From assembly GCA_017441505.1 (NCBI GenBank), contig JAFRXL010000030.1:83215-147214 (forward strand): a stretch of 64,000 nucleotides of DNA. Reading direction: 5' to 3'. Below the pieces are notes generated by a model that saw nothing but the letters and a program-made list of their open reading frames with translations, ran no database searches and was not told the DNA's origin. The position numbers were made by a program, and so were the translations under genes. Of the stretch, positions 42,422 through 50,956 are shown piece by piece; position 1 is the first letter of the stretch, and every line of letters starts with the position of its first letter. The DNA is from Ruminococcus sp. Its GTDB lineage: Bacteria; Bacillota; Clostridia; Oscillospirales; Ruminococcaceae.

Positions 42422-43302
42422 GGCTGCTCCTTTTTAGGCGGTAATTCGAGAGTTATTCTGCCGAGCTTGCCGCTTCTGAATTCATCAAGAACGGTTATTG
42501 CAGCTCTTTCGGTATTTATCTCGCCGCCTGAGATCATCATACCACGCTTTCTGCCCACTTTTTCCAGCAGAACAAGTCCGGAATCTTCTTCGTCAATATC
42601 TATCTTGTAGCGTTCTTTCAGAGACTGAGGATAATTTTCAGCCATGAATTTCAGAAGTTTCATAGCAAGAGTTTCTATATCGAGTATATCGTCGCTTATA
42701 GCACCTGTGAATGCAAGGCGTACAGCGACATCCTGATCTTCAAATTTAGGCCAGAGAACTCCGGGCATATCGAGAAGCTCGGTATTATTATCGAGCTTTA
42801 CCCACTGCTTTGTACGGGTAACACCGGGTCTGTCCTCAACTTTAGCACGCTTAGAGCCTGCAAGTCTGTTGATAAGTGAGGACTTGCCGACATTCGGTAT
42901 ACCAACTATCATCAGTCTTACAGGAGCACCTGTCATTCCGTGCTTTTCACGTTTTTCCATAAGTTCTTTCAGAACTTTATTTTTTATAGTGGGGAGCATA
43001 TTTTTAAGTCCCTTTCCGGACTTGCAGTCAACTGCGATAGCTTCCGCACCGTTATTTCTGAAGTAATTTATCCACATCTGCGTTGCCTTATCATCAGCAA
43101 GGTCGCATTTGTTCAGCAGTACAAGTCTCGGTTTACCGCTTGTCATACGGTCCATTTCAGGATTCCGGCTGCTCAGCGGTGCTCTGGCATCGACTATCTC
43201 GGTCACAGCGTCCACAAGTTTGAGATTAGCTGCGATAAGTCTTCTCGTCTTTGCCATATGACCCGGAAACCACTGTATCTGCCTCATATCATTATTTTCC
43301 AA
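42409..43302 (-). CDS. rbgA: Ribosome biogenesis GTPase YlqF/RbgA
   Basis: 297 residues. Circularly permuted GTPase: the G4 motif NKCD comes first, followed by G1 GIPNVGKSS and G3 DMPGVLWP. The N-terminal [11 protein letters not shown] and [12 protein letters not shown] blocks are typical. It assists late 50S subunit maturation. The likely start is TTG 43302, 5-6 nt after GGAGG; an internal ATG at 43287 is too far from the site. Confidence 0.95.
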   Translation of the reverse strand: MENNDMRQIQWFPGHMAKTRRLIAANLKLVDAVTEIVDARAPLSSRNPEMDRMTSGKPRLVLLNKCDLADDKATQMWINYFRNNGAEAIAVDCKSGKGLKNMLPTIKNKVLKELMEKREKHGMTGAPVRLMIVGIPNVGKSSLINRLAGSKRAKVEDRPGVTRTKQWVKLDNNTELLDMPGVLWPKFEDQDVAVRLAFTGAISDDILDIETLAMKLLKFMAENYPQSLKERYKIDIDEEDSGLVLLEKVGRKRGMMISGGEINTERAAITVLDEFRSGKLGRITLELPPKKEQPCQE

Positions 43303-43318
43303 AGGTTCCTCCGTTTCT

Positions 43319-43927
43319 TCACTTCACACGGCCTATTTTATCGGTCGGTGATATACGGAACAATACTTTTCCAATTATGTCATCAACAGCCACAAATCCT
43401 ATATCAGCAGAGCGGCTGTCTCTTGAATTTCTTCTGTTATCGCCCATTACGAACACATAGCCTTCCGGAACAGTTACAGGATATTTTTCTGAAAAAGCTC
43501 CCTCATCAAGGTGAGTAAGACCGCTTATGTAGTCCTCATGGTACTCTTCGCCGTCAACATAGACAACACCGTGTTCAAAATCAATATCGACAGTTTGTCC
43601 CTCGCAGGCGATGACTCTTTTCACAAGAGTTCTTGTAAGTCCGGCTTCATGTACAAGCTCACCGTTATCATCAAAAGTCACGGACTCTTTTATCCTCATA
43701 ACGACCACATCTCCCTGATGTGCATTATTGTAAAAATCGGTTATGATGACCTTATCGTCCGGAGCGAGAGTATTCATCATCGACTCTCCCTGTATCGTTG
43801 TGATACGCAGAAAATAGGTGAATACAAGGCACACTGTCAGCAGTGTTGAAAAGAGCATCTCAACGAATCCGAGAACTGATTCAAGAGGCTCAGGCGGACT
43901 TTTTTTCAGTTTAGTTAGCAGACTCAT
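43319..43927 (-). CDS. lepB: Signal peptidase I (second of two)
   Basis: 202 residues. One N-terminal membrane segment (about 17-42), then the catalytic Ser in GESMMNTL and the Lys in VKRVIACEGQ, followed by the FVMGDNRRNSRDSR block. It removes signal peptides at the outer face of the membrane. It overlaps the upstream paralogue by 17 nt. The two differ in length and termini, so they may process different substrates. Confidence 0.95.
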   Translation of the reverse strand: MSLLTKLKKSPPEPLESVLGFVEMLFSTLLTVCLVFTYFLRITTIQGESMMNTLAPDDKVIITDFYNNAHQGDVVVMRIKESVTFDDNGELVHEAGLTRTLVKRVIACEGQTVDIDFEHGVVYVDGEEYHEDYISGLTHLDEGAFSEKYPVTVPEGYVFVMGDNRRNSRDSRSADIGFVAVDDIIGKVLFRISPTDKIGRVK

Positions 43928-44639
43928 TTACTGAATTTCCAAGCAGCTTGAAATCCTTGATAGGCTGGTATCTTACGATAGCCTTACCGTATATCTGATC
44001 CTTCTTTATAAGACCAACACCGGAGTTACGGCTGTCGGATGAATGCTCACGGTTATCGCCCATTACAAAATAGTAGCCGTCCGGAACTTTAAACGGATAT
44101 TTACCGGAAAAAGCGTCCTCAGGCAGTGTCTGTGCACCTGAAGCGATATATGGCTCATCGATCTCCTTGCCGTCGATGTAGACTTTTCCGTCTCTGAGGT
44201 CTATCTCCTGACCCGGAGTAGCTATAACTCTCTTGATTATGCACTCTTTAAGGCGGTTTCCGTCGATATTTACTTTAACAGGGTCACCATTTTCATCGAT
44301 GTCGTAAGCGTAATCGTTATCAATAACGATAATATCGCCGTAATCGATGCCAAAGTATACAGTAGTCATCAATATCCTGTCTTTATCGATAAGTGTAGGG
44401 TTCATTGAGCCGCCCTCAACTCCGACAGGGTGCAGGAAATATGTAAATATCATAGCAATGACGAATATCGTTATAATAGTTGATTCTGCAATATCTACTA
44501 CATCATCCAGAAGCTTCTGACCAAATGTTTTTGTTTTGACCGGAGCTGCTGCTTCTGTTTCCTCAGCAGTTACTTCTGTATCGGCTGTGCCGGTGCTGTT
44601 CTCCGGTTCTGTAGTATTTTTCAGCTCGTTATCTTCCAT
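43911..44639 (-). CDS. lepB: Signal peptidase I (first of two)
   Basis: 242 residues with an extra acidic cytosolic N-terminus of about 45 residues rich in Glu/Thr/Ala. Membrane segment at about 50-72, catalytic Ser in GGSMNPTL, catalytic Lys in IIKRVIATPG, and FVMGDNREHSSDSRN. Tandem paralogue of the next gene. RBS AGGAGG. Sits downstream of rplS past a terminator hairpin. Confidence 0.95.
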   Translation of the reverse strand: MEDNELKNTTEPENSTGTADTEVTAEETEAAAPVKTKTFGQKLLDDVVDIAESTIITIFVIAMIFTYFLHPVGVEGGSMNPTLIDKDRILMTTVYFGIDYGDIIVIDNDYAYDIDENGDPVKVNIDGNRLKECIIKRVIATPGQEIDLRDGKVYIDGKEIDEPYIASGAQTLPEDAFSGKYPFKVPDGYYFVMGDNREHSSDSRNSGVGLIKKDQIYGKAIVRYQPIKDFKLLGNSVNESAN

Positions 44640-44685
44640 AGAATGAAGCCTCCTGACGTTTATATCTTAAATTATTGGTATGTAG

Positions 44686-44709
44686 CAAAAAAGGGACTTT
44701 AAGTCCCCA
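44686..44709 (-). terminator. Terminator after rplS
   Basis: Minus strand: GGGGACTT / AAGTCCC stem with a T6 tail. A second hairpin (TCAGGCAG/CTGCCTGA, 44724-44746) precedes it. Downstream genes have little room for a promoter, so partial read-through is likely. Confidence 0.75.
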
Positions 44710-44763
44710 GGGAATAGGATGAGTCAGGCAGCACAAAACTGCCTGAACTCAATTTGCAACCTG

Positions 44764-45108
44764 TTAGCGGATCTGTTCCTTGACCTTAGCAGCCTTACCA
44801 ACTCTGTCTCTGAGGTAATAAAGCTTAGCTCTGCGAACTTTACCACGTCTTACGATCTCAACCTTGTCAACAACAGGTGAGTGGAGAGGGAAAACTCTCT
44901 CGATACCGCAGCCGTGAGCTACACGTCTAACAGTAAATGTCTCGCTGATACCGCCGTGCTTCTTAGCGATAACTGTTCCCTCGAATACCTGGATACGGCT
45001 CTTGTCGCCTTCCTTGATCTGTACGTGAACCTTGATAGTATCACCTACATTAAACTCCGGAACATTTTCCTTCATGCTTGACTCGCTGATCAACTTAAGT
45101 GCATCCAT
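44764..45108 (-). CDS. rplS: Ribosomal protein L19
   Basis: 114 residues, normal length. [20 protein letters not shown] (shortened: [11 protein letters not shown]), [13 protein letters not shown], and [17 protein letters not shown] are characteristic. It is a 50S subunit protein at the 30S interface. RBS AGGAGG. First gene of the long leftward operon; a 200-nt leader precedes it. Confidence 0.97.
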   Translation of the reverse strand: MDALKLISESSMKENVPEFNVGDTIKVHVQIKEGDKSRIQVFEGTVIAKKHGGISETFTVRRVAHGCGIERVFPLHSPVVDKVEIVRRGKVRRAKLYYLRDRVGKAAKVKEQIR

Positions 45109-45320
45109 TTTTCATTTCCTCCTAAAATTTCCGGATATTCTTACCTGTTCCGAAGATACCGTTCAGCATTCGGCATCTACAGAAAATACATTAATAATGT
45201 GCAATTCGCACCAACGACCGCCCTGGCAGTCCAAACAGGCAGCGGACTATCCGATTTAATGTCTTTCGGCATTAACTCTCATTCATTATGACAAAATCAT
45301 AACGAACGGACTTCAAATGC
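45109..45320 (-). promoter_or_regulatory. Structured leader of rplS
   Basis: About 210 nt between the promoter and rplS without an ORF of note. It contains several short complementary stretches. Low-GC Gram-positives have a described L19 leader that mediates autoregulation; this region is in the right place, but I could not confirm the published structure. Confidence 0.45.
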
Positions 45321-45326
45321 TTTTAT

Positions 45327-45355
45327 ATCATAACATACTTTGAGAAAAATTGCAA
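45327..45355 (-). promoter_or_regulatory. Promoter of the rplS operon
   Basis: Minus strand: TTGCAA (45350-45355), 17-bp spacer, TATGAT (45327-45332). Confidence 0.7.
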
Positions 45356-45375
45356 GAGTTTTTTGAAAAAAAGGG

Positions 45376-45417
45376 AAAAATATTTTTAGAACCTTTCTTC
45401 ACAAGCTGACAGGTTCT
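45376..45417 (-). terminator. Terminator of the DUF896-to-methyltransferase operon
   Basis: Minus strand: AGAACCT / AGGTTCT stem with a 16-nt loop and a TAAAAATATTTTT tail, overlapping the methyltransferase stop codon. Confidence 0.6.
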
Positions 45418-46208
45418 TATTTTCTCTCCAGAACTGCCATAGCCGCATGATGAAGTATCTCAAATTCCGGCGGAGCTATTTTTTCAAGCAGAGCTTTATG
45501 CTCTTTTTCCCATTTTTCTATCTCAGCCGGAGACAATGAAGCTCCGACACCACGGCAGGCTTTCATGCGTCCGTTCCATGTCTCACGGGTAAAAGGTACC
45601 ATAAGATCATATTCCTCATGATCTGACATATTAAAATATTCATAAGTTTTATCAGGAATATAGACCGGCTTTCTTGTATATCCGCCGCCGGTCCACGCAG
45701 GACTGTATTTCAGGACCAGCTCTTCGCTCTTTCCTGCGATCTCATCGTCATCCGGAAGCCACGCCATGAAAAGTACGACAAGCTTTCCACCCGGTTTAAG
45801 CAGTCTGTGGAGCTTTGGTATGACAGTTTCGGGATCAAAGTACCAGAAGCACTGACAAGCTGTGATAACGTCAAATGAGCCGTCCGGAAAGTCAATATCC
45901 TCAGCCGGACTTGTTATGAACTTTATGTCCATGCCGCTTTCAGCCGCAAGTCTTTTCGCCTGTTCTATCTGACCCTCTGATATATCAGCTCCCACCCAGT
46001 CAGCTCCGAAACTGTACATATTTCTTGGGAGAACTCCCGTACCTGTTCCGAGGTCGAGCACTTTCTGACCTTTTATGCAAAGTCCTCTTTCAACTACCTT
46101 ATTATAAAATACTGGTGGATAAATATCTCTGAATTTTGCATAATCTGAGGAAGCTCTGCCCCAGTCGAAGGCTTTTCCGCCGTCTATTTCTTTATTTATT
46201 ATATCCAT
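45417..46208 (-). CDS. Class I SAM-dependent methyltransferase
   Basis: 263 residues. The SAM-binding motif I is VLDLGTGTGVLPRNM, motif II is near DVITACQCFWYFD, and motif III is LLKPGGKLVVLFM. The fold matches the Methyltransf_11/25 type that methylates small molecules. Substrate unknown. The C-terminal half has an aromatic-rich region (FTRETWNGRM) typical of this branch. Six bp after the DUF2344 gene; end of the operon. Confidence 0.88.
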   Translation of the reverse strand: MDIINKEIDGGKAFDWGRASSDYAKFRDIYPPVFYNKVVERGLCIKGQKVLDLGTGTGVLPRNMYSFGADWVGADISEGQIEQAKRLAAESGMDIKFITSPAEDIDFPDGSFDVITACQCFWYFDPETVIPKLHRLLKPGGKLVVLFMAWLPDDDEIAGKSEELVLKYSPAWTGGGYTRKPVYIPDKTYEYFNMSDHEEYDLMVPFTRETWNGRMKACRGVGASLSPAEIEKWEKEHKALLEKIAPPEFEILHHAAMAVLERK

Positions 46209-46214
46209 TATTTC

Positions 46215-46877
46215 TTACCTGAAAACTGTATCATCTCCGCAGAGTATCGCTCTTCGTACAAACTTTTCAGCCTCAAACGGATGTGCTCCGGATTTTTTCA
46301 ATGCTTCAACAAAAAGTGTCGGGTTGTAGTTAGTCTGAGTTCCCGCAGGAAGTCTCATTATCATATCGACCGACCTCTCAGTCTTTTCGCATCCGATCAT
46401 TTCCATATCCGGCTTTATATCTACAGTTTTTATACCTTTCTTAGTCTTTTTTTCAATAAGTATGCTCTCACCCGAAAGAAGATTTTCAACATCTTTCATC
46501 AGCTCCTCAGGTTCTTCAGTGACCATTGAGAAGCTATATTCTGCCTTAGCTATTGCGGTTATTTTGAGTTTCTGCTCTTCAACGGACAGTATTCCCATGC
46601 CCTCAGGCATGACAGCATTAAGTCTGTCACGTATCTCGTCCATTGACATATTATCATCGGTAATATTGAAATCGAGTATCTCACATTTGCTCTCGAATCC
46701 AAGTGACAGAGCGAGTGCAAATGCGTAATATGGGTGCGGATTGAAGCCCTCTGTATACCATATCGGAAGTCCGGAACGTCTGAATGTTCTCAGCATACAG
46801 CGGTTCAGATCAAGGTGAGATATATATTTCGCTCTGCCAGTCTTTTCAAATACAGCTCTTACTCTCAGCAAAAACAT
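46215..46877 (-). CDS. DUF2344/TIGR03936 radical-SAM-associated protein
   Basis: 220 residues. The start matches the family: RVRAVFEKTGRAKYISHLD, then the GFNPHPYYAFALALSLG block. The family occurs next to a TIGR03960 radical SAM gene, as here (13-nt overlap), and in some genomes is fused to it. Function is not established; a role in tRNA or ribosome modification has been suggested by context. The ATG at 46877 is very close to GGGAGG, so the TTG two codons later is an alternative start. Confidence 0.88.
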   Translation of the reverse strand: MFLLRVRAVFEKTGRAKYISHLDLNRCMLRTFRRSGLPIWYTEGFNPHPYYAFALALSLGFESKCEILDFNITDDNMSMDEIRDRLNAVMPEGMGILSVEEQKLKITAIAKAEYSFSMVTEEPEELMKDVENLLSGESILIEKKTKKGIKTVDIKPDMEMIGCEKTERSVDMIMRLPAGTQTNYNPTLFVEALKKSGAHPFEAEKFVRRAILCGDDTVFR

Positions 46878-48709
46878 TCCCTCCCGACTTTTTTATTTAC
46901 TCCGCAGCCGGAGCATCTCAGGCGGCAGTTAGGTGTTGTGACTGCCTTGTGTGCCGTCTTGTTCTCACGTATAAGGAACTCCTTTGTGACAAGATAGTCA
47001 AGATGATCCCACGGAAGTATCTCATCGTAATCAAAGCGTCTGTTCGCATAAAATGACGTATCAATGCCGCACTCATTGAATGCTTCCATCCACTTGTCAA
47101 AATTGAAGTACTCGTCCCAGCTGTCGAATTTACAGCCTTTCTTCCACGCTGTATATATAGCCTTGCAGAGCCTTCTGTCACCCTTTGCGAGTATGACTTC
47201 AAGTCGGCTTACATTCGGGTCGTGGTAGCTTACTTTGACTTTTCTGCTCTTTACAGAATCCATGAGAAGCTTCTGTTTATGCTCTATCATTTCCTTTGTA
47301 TCCTGAGGCTCAAACTGGAACGGAGTAAACGGTTTTGGCACAAAAGTAGCAACGCTTATCGAGATCTGAACTCCCCTGCCTTTTGGTCGGTTCTCGATAC
47401 TGTAGAAAAGGTCGATGATCCTGTCTGCGAGGTCAGCGATACCTACAATATCTTCGTCCGTTTCGGTCGGAAGTCCCATCATGAAGTACAGCTTGACCGA
47501 CGTATATCCTCCGGCGAATGAAATGCGGCAGGTATTCATTATCTCCTCTTCACTTACATTCTTGTTTATAACATCACGAAGTCTCTGAGTACCGCCCTCT
47601 GCTGCGAAAGTAAGTCCGCTTTTACGTACTTTCTTTATCTTTTCAAGGAGCGACTCTGAGAAATTGTCCACTCGAAGTGATGGAAGTGAAAGATTGATCC
47701 TCTCCTTAGCCGTATAGTCTATCAGTTCAGTGAGCATCGGGTCTATCTCTGAATGGTCGCTCGTACTCAGGGATGCAAGCGATACCTCATCATAGCCTGT
47801 ATTCTCGCACAGACATTTAGTCGACTTACATATAGTCTCAGTGTGCTTTTCACGGAACGGACGATATATAAATCCTGCCTGACAGAATCGGCATCCTCTG
47901 ATGCATCCTCTGAGCACCTCAACAGACACTCGGTCGTGGACTATCTCTGTAAACGGAACAACAAAATTTTCCGGATAATAAACGCTGTCGAGGTCTTTTA
48001 TTATCCTCTTTCTCACTACCTCCGGAGCTCCGTCTGTAACGTTCAGCTTTTTTATCGTACCGTCTTCATTGTACTCAAAGCTGTAGAATCTCGGAACATA
48101 AATTCCCTCTATCTGGGCAGCTGCTCTCAGAAATTCGAGCTTAGTGCAGCCTTTTTGCTTCATTTCCCAGTACAGGTCCATGAGTTCAAGGTTTACTTCC
48201 TCGCCCTCGCCGAGAATGAATATATCAAAAAAGTCGGCAAGAGGCTCTGGATTACAGACACATGGTCCTCCGGCTACGACAATATTCATCAGCTCGTCGC
48301 CACGTTCAGCAGCAAATACAGGCAATCCTGCGAGGTCGAGCATATTCAGCACATTCGCATATGAAAGCTCGTACTGCATGGTGAATCCTATGAAATCGAA
48401 CTCTTTGATAGGGTCAAGACTTTCGAGTGCATAGAGCGGAATGTCATTTTCACGCATTATAGCCTCAAAGTCCTCGCCCGGAGCATAGCAGCGTTCGCAC
48501 CAGTAATTCTCACGCTCATTTGTCAGTGAGTACAGTATCTTCATTCCAAGATGAGACATACCTATATCGTATGTATCCGGAAAGCAGAATGCAAATCTGA
48601 CATCTACCTTTGACTTGTCTTTTATGATGCTACCGACTTCTCCGCCGATATATCGTGAAGGCTTCTGCACTTCAAGGAGATGCTTTTCAATTTTTTCCTT
48701 CAGCTCCAT
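46865..48709 (-). CDS. TIGR03960-family B12-binding-domain radical SAM protein
   Basis: 614 residues. An N-terminal B12-binding-like Rossmann region (FCFPDTYDIGMSHLGM) is followed by the radical SAM core with the CIRGCRFCQAG cluster (CxxxCxxC) for a 4Fe-4S cluster. The C-terminus has several Cys (NCRLRCSGCGVN), a possible second cluster site. Substrate unknown. RBS CGGAGG. Central gene of the operon. Confidence 0.92.
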   Translation of the reverse strand: MELKEKIEKHLLEVQKPSRYIGGEVGSIIKDKSKVDVRFAFCFPDTYDIGMSHLGMKILYSLTNERENYWCERCYAPGEDFEAIMRENDIPLYALESLDPIKEFDFIGFTMQYELSYANVLNMLDLAGLPVFAAERGDELMNIVVAGGPCVCNPEPLADFFDIFILGEGEEVNLELMDLYWEMKQKGCTKLEFLRAAAQIEGIYVPRFYSFEYNEDGTIKKLNVTDGAPEVVRKRIIKDLDSVYYPENFVVPFTEIVHDRVSVEVLRGCIRGCRFCQAGFIYRPFREKHTETICKSTKCLCENTGYDEVSLASLSTSDHSEIDPMLTELIDYTAKERINLSLPSLRVDNFSESLLEKIKKVRKSGLTFAAEGGTQRLRDVINKNVSEEEIMNTCRISFAGGYTSVKLYFMMGLPTETDEDIVGIADLADRIIDLFYSIENRPKGRGVQISISVATFVPKPFTPFQFEPQDTKEMIEHKQKLLMDSVKSRKVKVSYHDPNVSRLEVILAKGDRRLCKAIYTAWKKGCKFDSWDEYFNFDKWMEAFNECGIDTSFYANRRFDYDEILPWDHLDYLVTKEFLIRENKTAHKAVTTPNCRLRCSGCGVNKKVGRECFC

Positions 48710-48723
48710 AATTTCCTCCGGTC

Positions 48724-49116
48724 TTATTTCATACTTTTATCTGTAAATCTCATTGGCATGAGATCGGCAAGCCTGTACCAACCGTTTGAGAGTACGACTA
48801 CAAGGTCGTCGCCGCAGAACTCGCTCAGCACTTGCAGACAGGCTCCGCACGGAGCACACGGCTTTGAAAAATCATTGTTGCCGCTTCCGGCTACAGCTAT
48901 GGCCCTGAACTTCCTTACTCCCTCTGATACAGCCTTGAATACTGCTGTACGCTCTGCACAGTTAGTAAGAGAATAGGATGCATTTTCTATGTTGCATCCT
49001 GTAAATATCTTTCCGTCCTCAGCAAGCAGGGCAGCTCCTACTTTAAAATGAGAGTACGGACTATATGACTTCTCCGCAGCTTTTACTGCCATGTCGAACA
49101 ATTCGCCGTTAGTCAT
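48724..49116 (-). CDS. cdd: Cytidine deaminase
   Basis: 130 residues, the standard small tetrameric form. The zinc site is complete: CAERTAVF (Cys and catalytic Glu) and PCAPCGACLQ. The substrate loop is NIENASYSLT. It deaminates cytidine and deoxycytidine for pyrimidine salvage. Its ATG overlaps the DUF896 stop by 4 nt. Confidence 0.95.
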   Translation of the reverse strand: MTNGELFDMAVKAAEKSYSPYSHFKVGAALLAEDGKIFTGCNIENASYSLTNCAERTAVFKAVSEGVRKFRAIAVAGSGNNDFSKPCAPCGACLQVLSEFCGDDLVVVLSNGWYRLADLMPMRFTDKSMK

Positions 49117-49325
49117 CTTGCTCCGCCTTTCGCTCCAAGCTTACGCTTTTTTCCGTCCGGTCCGACTACGTATGTATTCTGTAACTGAGCACGAAGATTT
49201 CCCGTAACCGAAGCTCTGTACTCATTGCGAAGCTCAGTCTGCTCGGCTTTTTCAGCTTCTGTAAGACCCTCAGCCTTTGATTTCCTTGCAAGTTCATTTA
49301 TCCTGTCGATCTTTTTCTGATCCAT
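49113..49325 (-). CDS. DUF896 (YnzC-like) small protein
   Basis: 70 residues. The helical hairpin IDRINELARKSKAEGLTEAE (family core) and the RNEYRASVTGNLRAQL block identify DUF896, a small two-helix protein family whose B. subtilis member YnzC belongs to an SOS-related operon. Function unknown. First gene of the operon behind the promoter at 49356-49384. Confidence 0.92.
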   Translation of the reverse strand: MDQKKIDRINELARKSKAEGLTEAEKAEQTELRNEYRASVTGNLRAQLQNTYVVGPDGKKRKLGAKGGAR

Positions 49326-49355
49326 ATCTGCACCTCATAAACAATAATATATTTT

Positions 49356-49384
49356 ATTGTACCATGATTCAGGATTTTTTTCAA
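49356..49384 (-). promoter_or_regulatory. Promoter of the DUF896-to-methyltransferase operon
   Basis: Minus strand: TTGAAA (49379-49384), 17-bp spacer, TACAAT (49356-49361). Confidence 0.75.
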
Positions 49385-49393
49385 GTCTAAGAC

Positions 49394-49422
49394 TGGATTT
49401 TTCATCTATCTTATGCTATAAT
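49394..49422 (+). promoter_or_regulatory. Promoter of the SDR/HD operon
   Basis: TGGATT (49394-49399), 17-bp spacer, TATAAT (49417-49422) with TGC before it (extended -10). Divergent from the DUF896 promoter. Confidence 0.7.
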
Positions 49423-49453
49423 ATAGATAGTTTTTTAACAGAAAGGTGATGTT

Positions 49454-49462
49454 ATGCAGAAA
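49454..49462 (+). promoter_or_regulatory. Start region of the SDR gene with AGAAAGGTGATG site
   Basis: AAAGGTGATG lies just before the ATG at 49454 and is the ribosome-binding site that fixes the start. Confidence 0.5.
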
Positions 49463-50161
49463 AAAGCTCTCGTTACCGGCGGCTCAGGCGGTATAGGTTC
49501 AGCTATTTGCCGTACTCTTGCCCGTGACGGCTACTATGTTTTCGTAAACTACTCCCGTTCAAAGGAAAAAGCTGAAACGCTCGCAGAAGAAATTGGCGGA
49601 GAAGCTGTTTTCTTTGACCTTACTGACAGCACTTCCATTAAAAAAGCTATATCCGGTATAGGCAGGCTCGACCTTCTTGTAAACAATGCAGGTGTCTCGG
49701 AAATAAACCTTTTTACTCATATATCAGACGAAATTGCTCAGCGGATACTTAGTACAAATCTTTCCGGAGCTATGTGTGCAGCTCGCTGCGTACTTCCTGC
49801 GATGATAAACGAAAAGTCAGGATGCATTATAAATATCTCGTCCATGTGGGGCGAAGTCGGAGCGTCCTGCGAGGTCGACTACTCCGCATCAAAAGCCGGA
49901 CTTATCGGCTTTACCAAGGCACTCGCAAAGGAAACAGCTCCCTCAGGAATAAGAGTCAACTGCGTTTCTCCGGGATTCATCATGACCGAGATGAACAAAA
50001 GATTCTCGGACGAAGACCTTGAACTCATAAGAGAAGATATACCGCTCGGTATTTTCGGTGAGCCACGGCATATCGCTGATGCAGTCTCTTTTCTCGCTTC
50101 ACCTGCCGCAGAATACATCACCGGACAAGTATTAGCCGTAAACGGCGGAATGGTCATTTAG
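49454..50161 (+). CDS. Short-chain dehydrogenase/reductase (FabG-like)
   Basis: 235 residues. The cofactor motif TGGSGGIGSAI, the NNAG motif (LVNNAGVSE), catalytic Ser in INISSMWG, and YSASK (Tyr/Lys) are all intact, and the C-terminal SPGFIMTEMN and YITGQVLAVNGG blocks match 3-oxoacyl-ACP reductases. No fatty-acid genes are near, so the substrate may differ from that of the main FabG. The HD-domain gene follows 9 bp later. Confidence 0.9.
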   Translation: MQKKALVTGGSGGIGSAICRTLARDGYYVFVNYSRSKEKAETLAEEIGGEAVFFDLTDSTSIKKAISGIGRLDLLVNNAGVSEINLFTHISDEIAQRILSTNLSGAMCAARCVLPAMINEKSGCIINISSMWGEVGASCEVDYSASKAGLIGFTKALAKETAPSGIRVNCVSPGFIMTEMNKRFSDEDLELIREDIPLGIFGEPRHIADAVSFLASPAAEYITGQVLAVNGGMVI

Positions 50162-50170
50162 GAGGCTGCT

Positions 50171-50758
50171 ATGGATACAGACAGACTTAAAAAACAGATC
50201 AATTTTATGCTCGAACTCGACAAAATGAAAAATCTCTACCGTCAGACCTATGTCCTCCATGAAGACCGTAAGGAAAATGACGCCGAGCACAGCTGGCATC
50301 TCGGAATAATGGCATTTCTGCTTGCTGAACATTCCGATATACCGGTAAATACGGAAAAAGTCATCAAAATGGTGCTCATACATGACATTGTCGAGATAGA
50401 TGCCGGCGACACTTACTGCTATGACAATGAAGGCTATAAAACCAAAGCTGAACGTGAAGAAAAAGCTGCTCAGCGTATCTTCGGTCTTCTTCCCGATGAC
50501 CAGAAAAAGGAGTTCTACGACCTGTGGCGTGAGTTCGAGGACAGCTTAACTCCGGAAGCTAAATTCGCCGCAGCACTCGACCGCCTCCAGCCGCTGCTGC
50601 TCAACTATACCAAAGGCGGCATCTCATGGGCTGAACATGGAGTGCACAAAGAGCAAGTAATTGCAAGAAATACGGAAGTCAAAAACATTTCGCACAGTAT
50701 TGCTGAGCTTATCAGCTCTGTCATAAATGATGCAGCAGATAAAGGCTACCTTAAATAG
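50171..50758 (+). CDS. HD-domain phosphohydrolase (YfbR-like)
   Basis: 195 residues. The metal-binding set of HD hydrolases is present: His in DAEHSWHLG, the HD pair in VLIHDIVEIDAGD, and a later Asp in AALDRLQPLL. Similar proteins are 5'-deoxynucleotidases or nucleotide phosphohydrolases. RBS AGGAGG. An imperfect hairpin follows (50756-50806) before the LTA-synthase promoter. Confidence 0.9.
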   Translation: MDTDRLKKQINFMLELDKMKNLYRQTYVLHEDRKENDAEHSWHLGIMAFLLAEHSDIPVNTEKVIKMVLIHDIVEIDAGDTYCYDNEGYKTKAEREEKAAQRIFGLLPDDQKKEFYDLWREFEDSLTPEAKFAAALDRLQPLLLNYTKGGISWAEHGVHKEQVIARNTEVKNISHSIAELISSVINDAADKGYLK

Positions 50759-50852
50759 TAATGCAAACTGCACAAAAACAGTTTGTTTTAGCAGTGCACT
50801 ATTACTAATACGCCGAAAATAGCAACAAAATAATGATAATTTGTTGTATAGC

Positions 50853-50881
50853 TTGAACTTTTTTTCGACCTATGGTATAAT
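50853..50881 (+). promoter_or_regulatory. Promoter of the LTA-synthase-like gene
   Basis: TTGAAC (50853-50858), 17-bp spacer, TATAAT (50876-50881) with TGG before it (extended -10). Confidence 0.8.
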
Positions 50882-50956
50882 AACTAGGGTCATATACCTA
50901 TTTATACACCAAATCAACACTTTTATAAATTCATAATGTTAGAGGGATGATAATAA

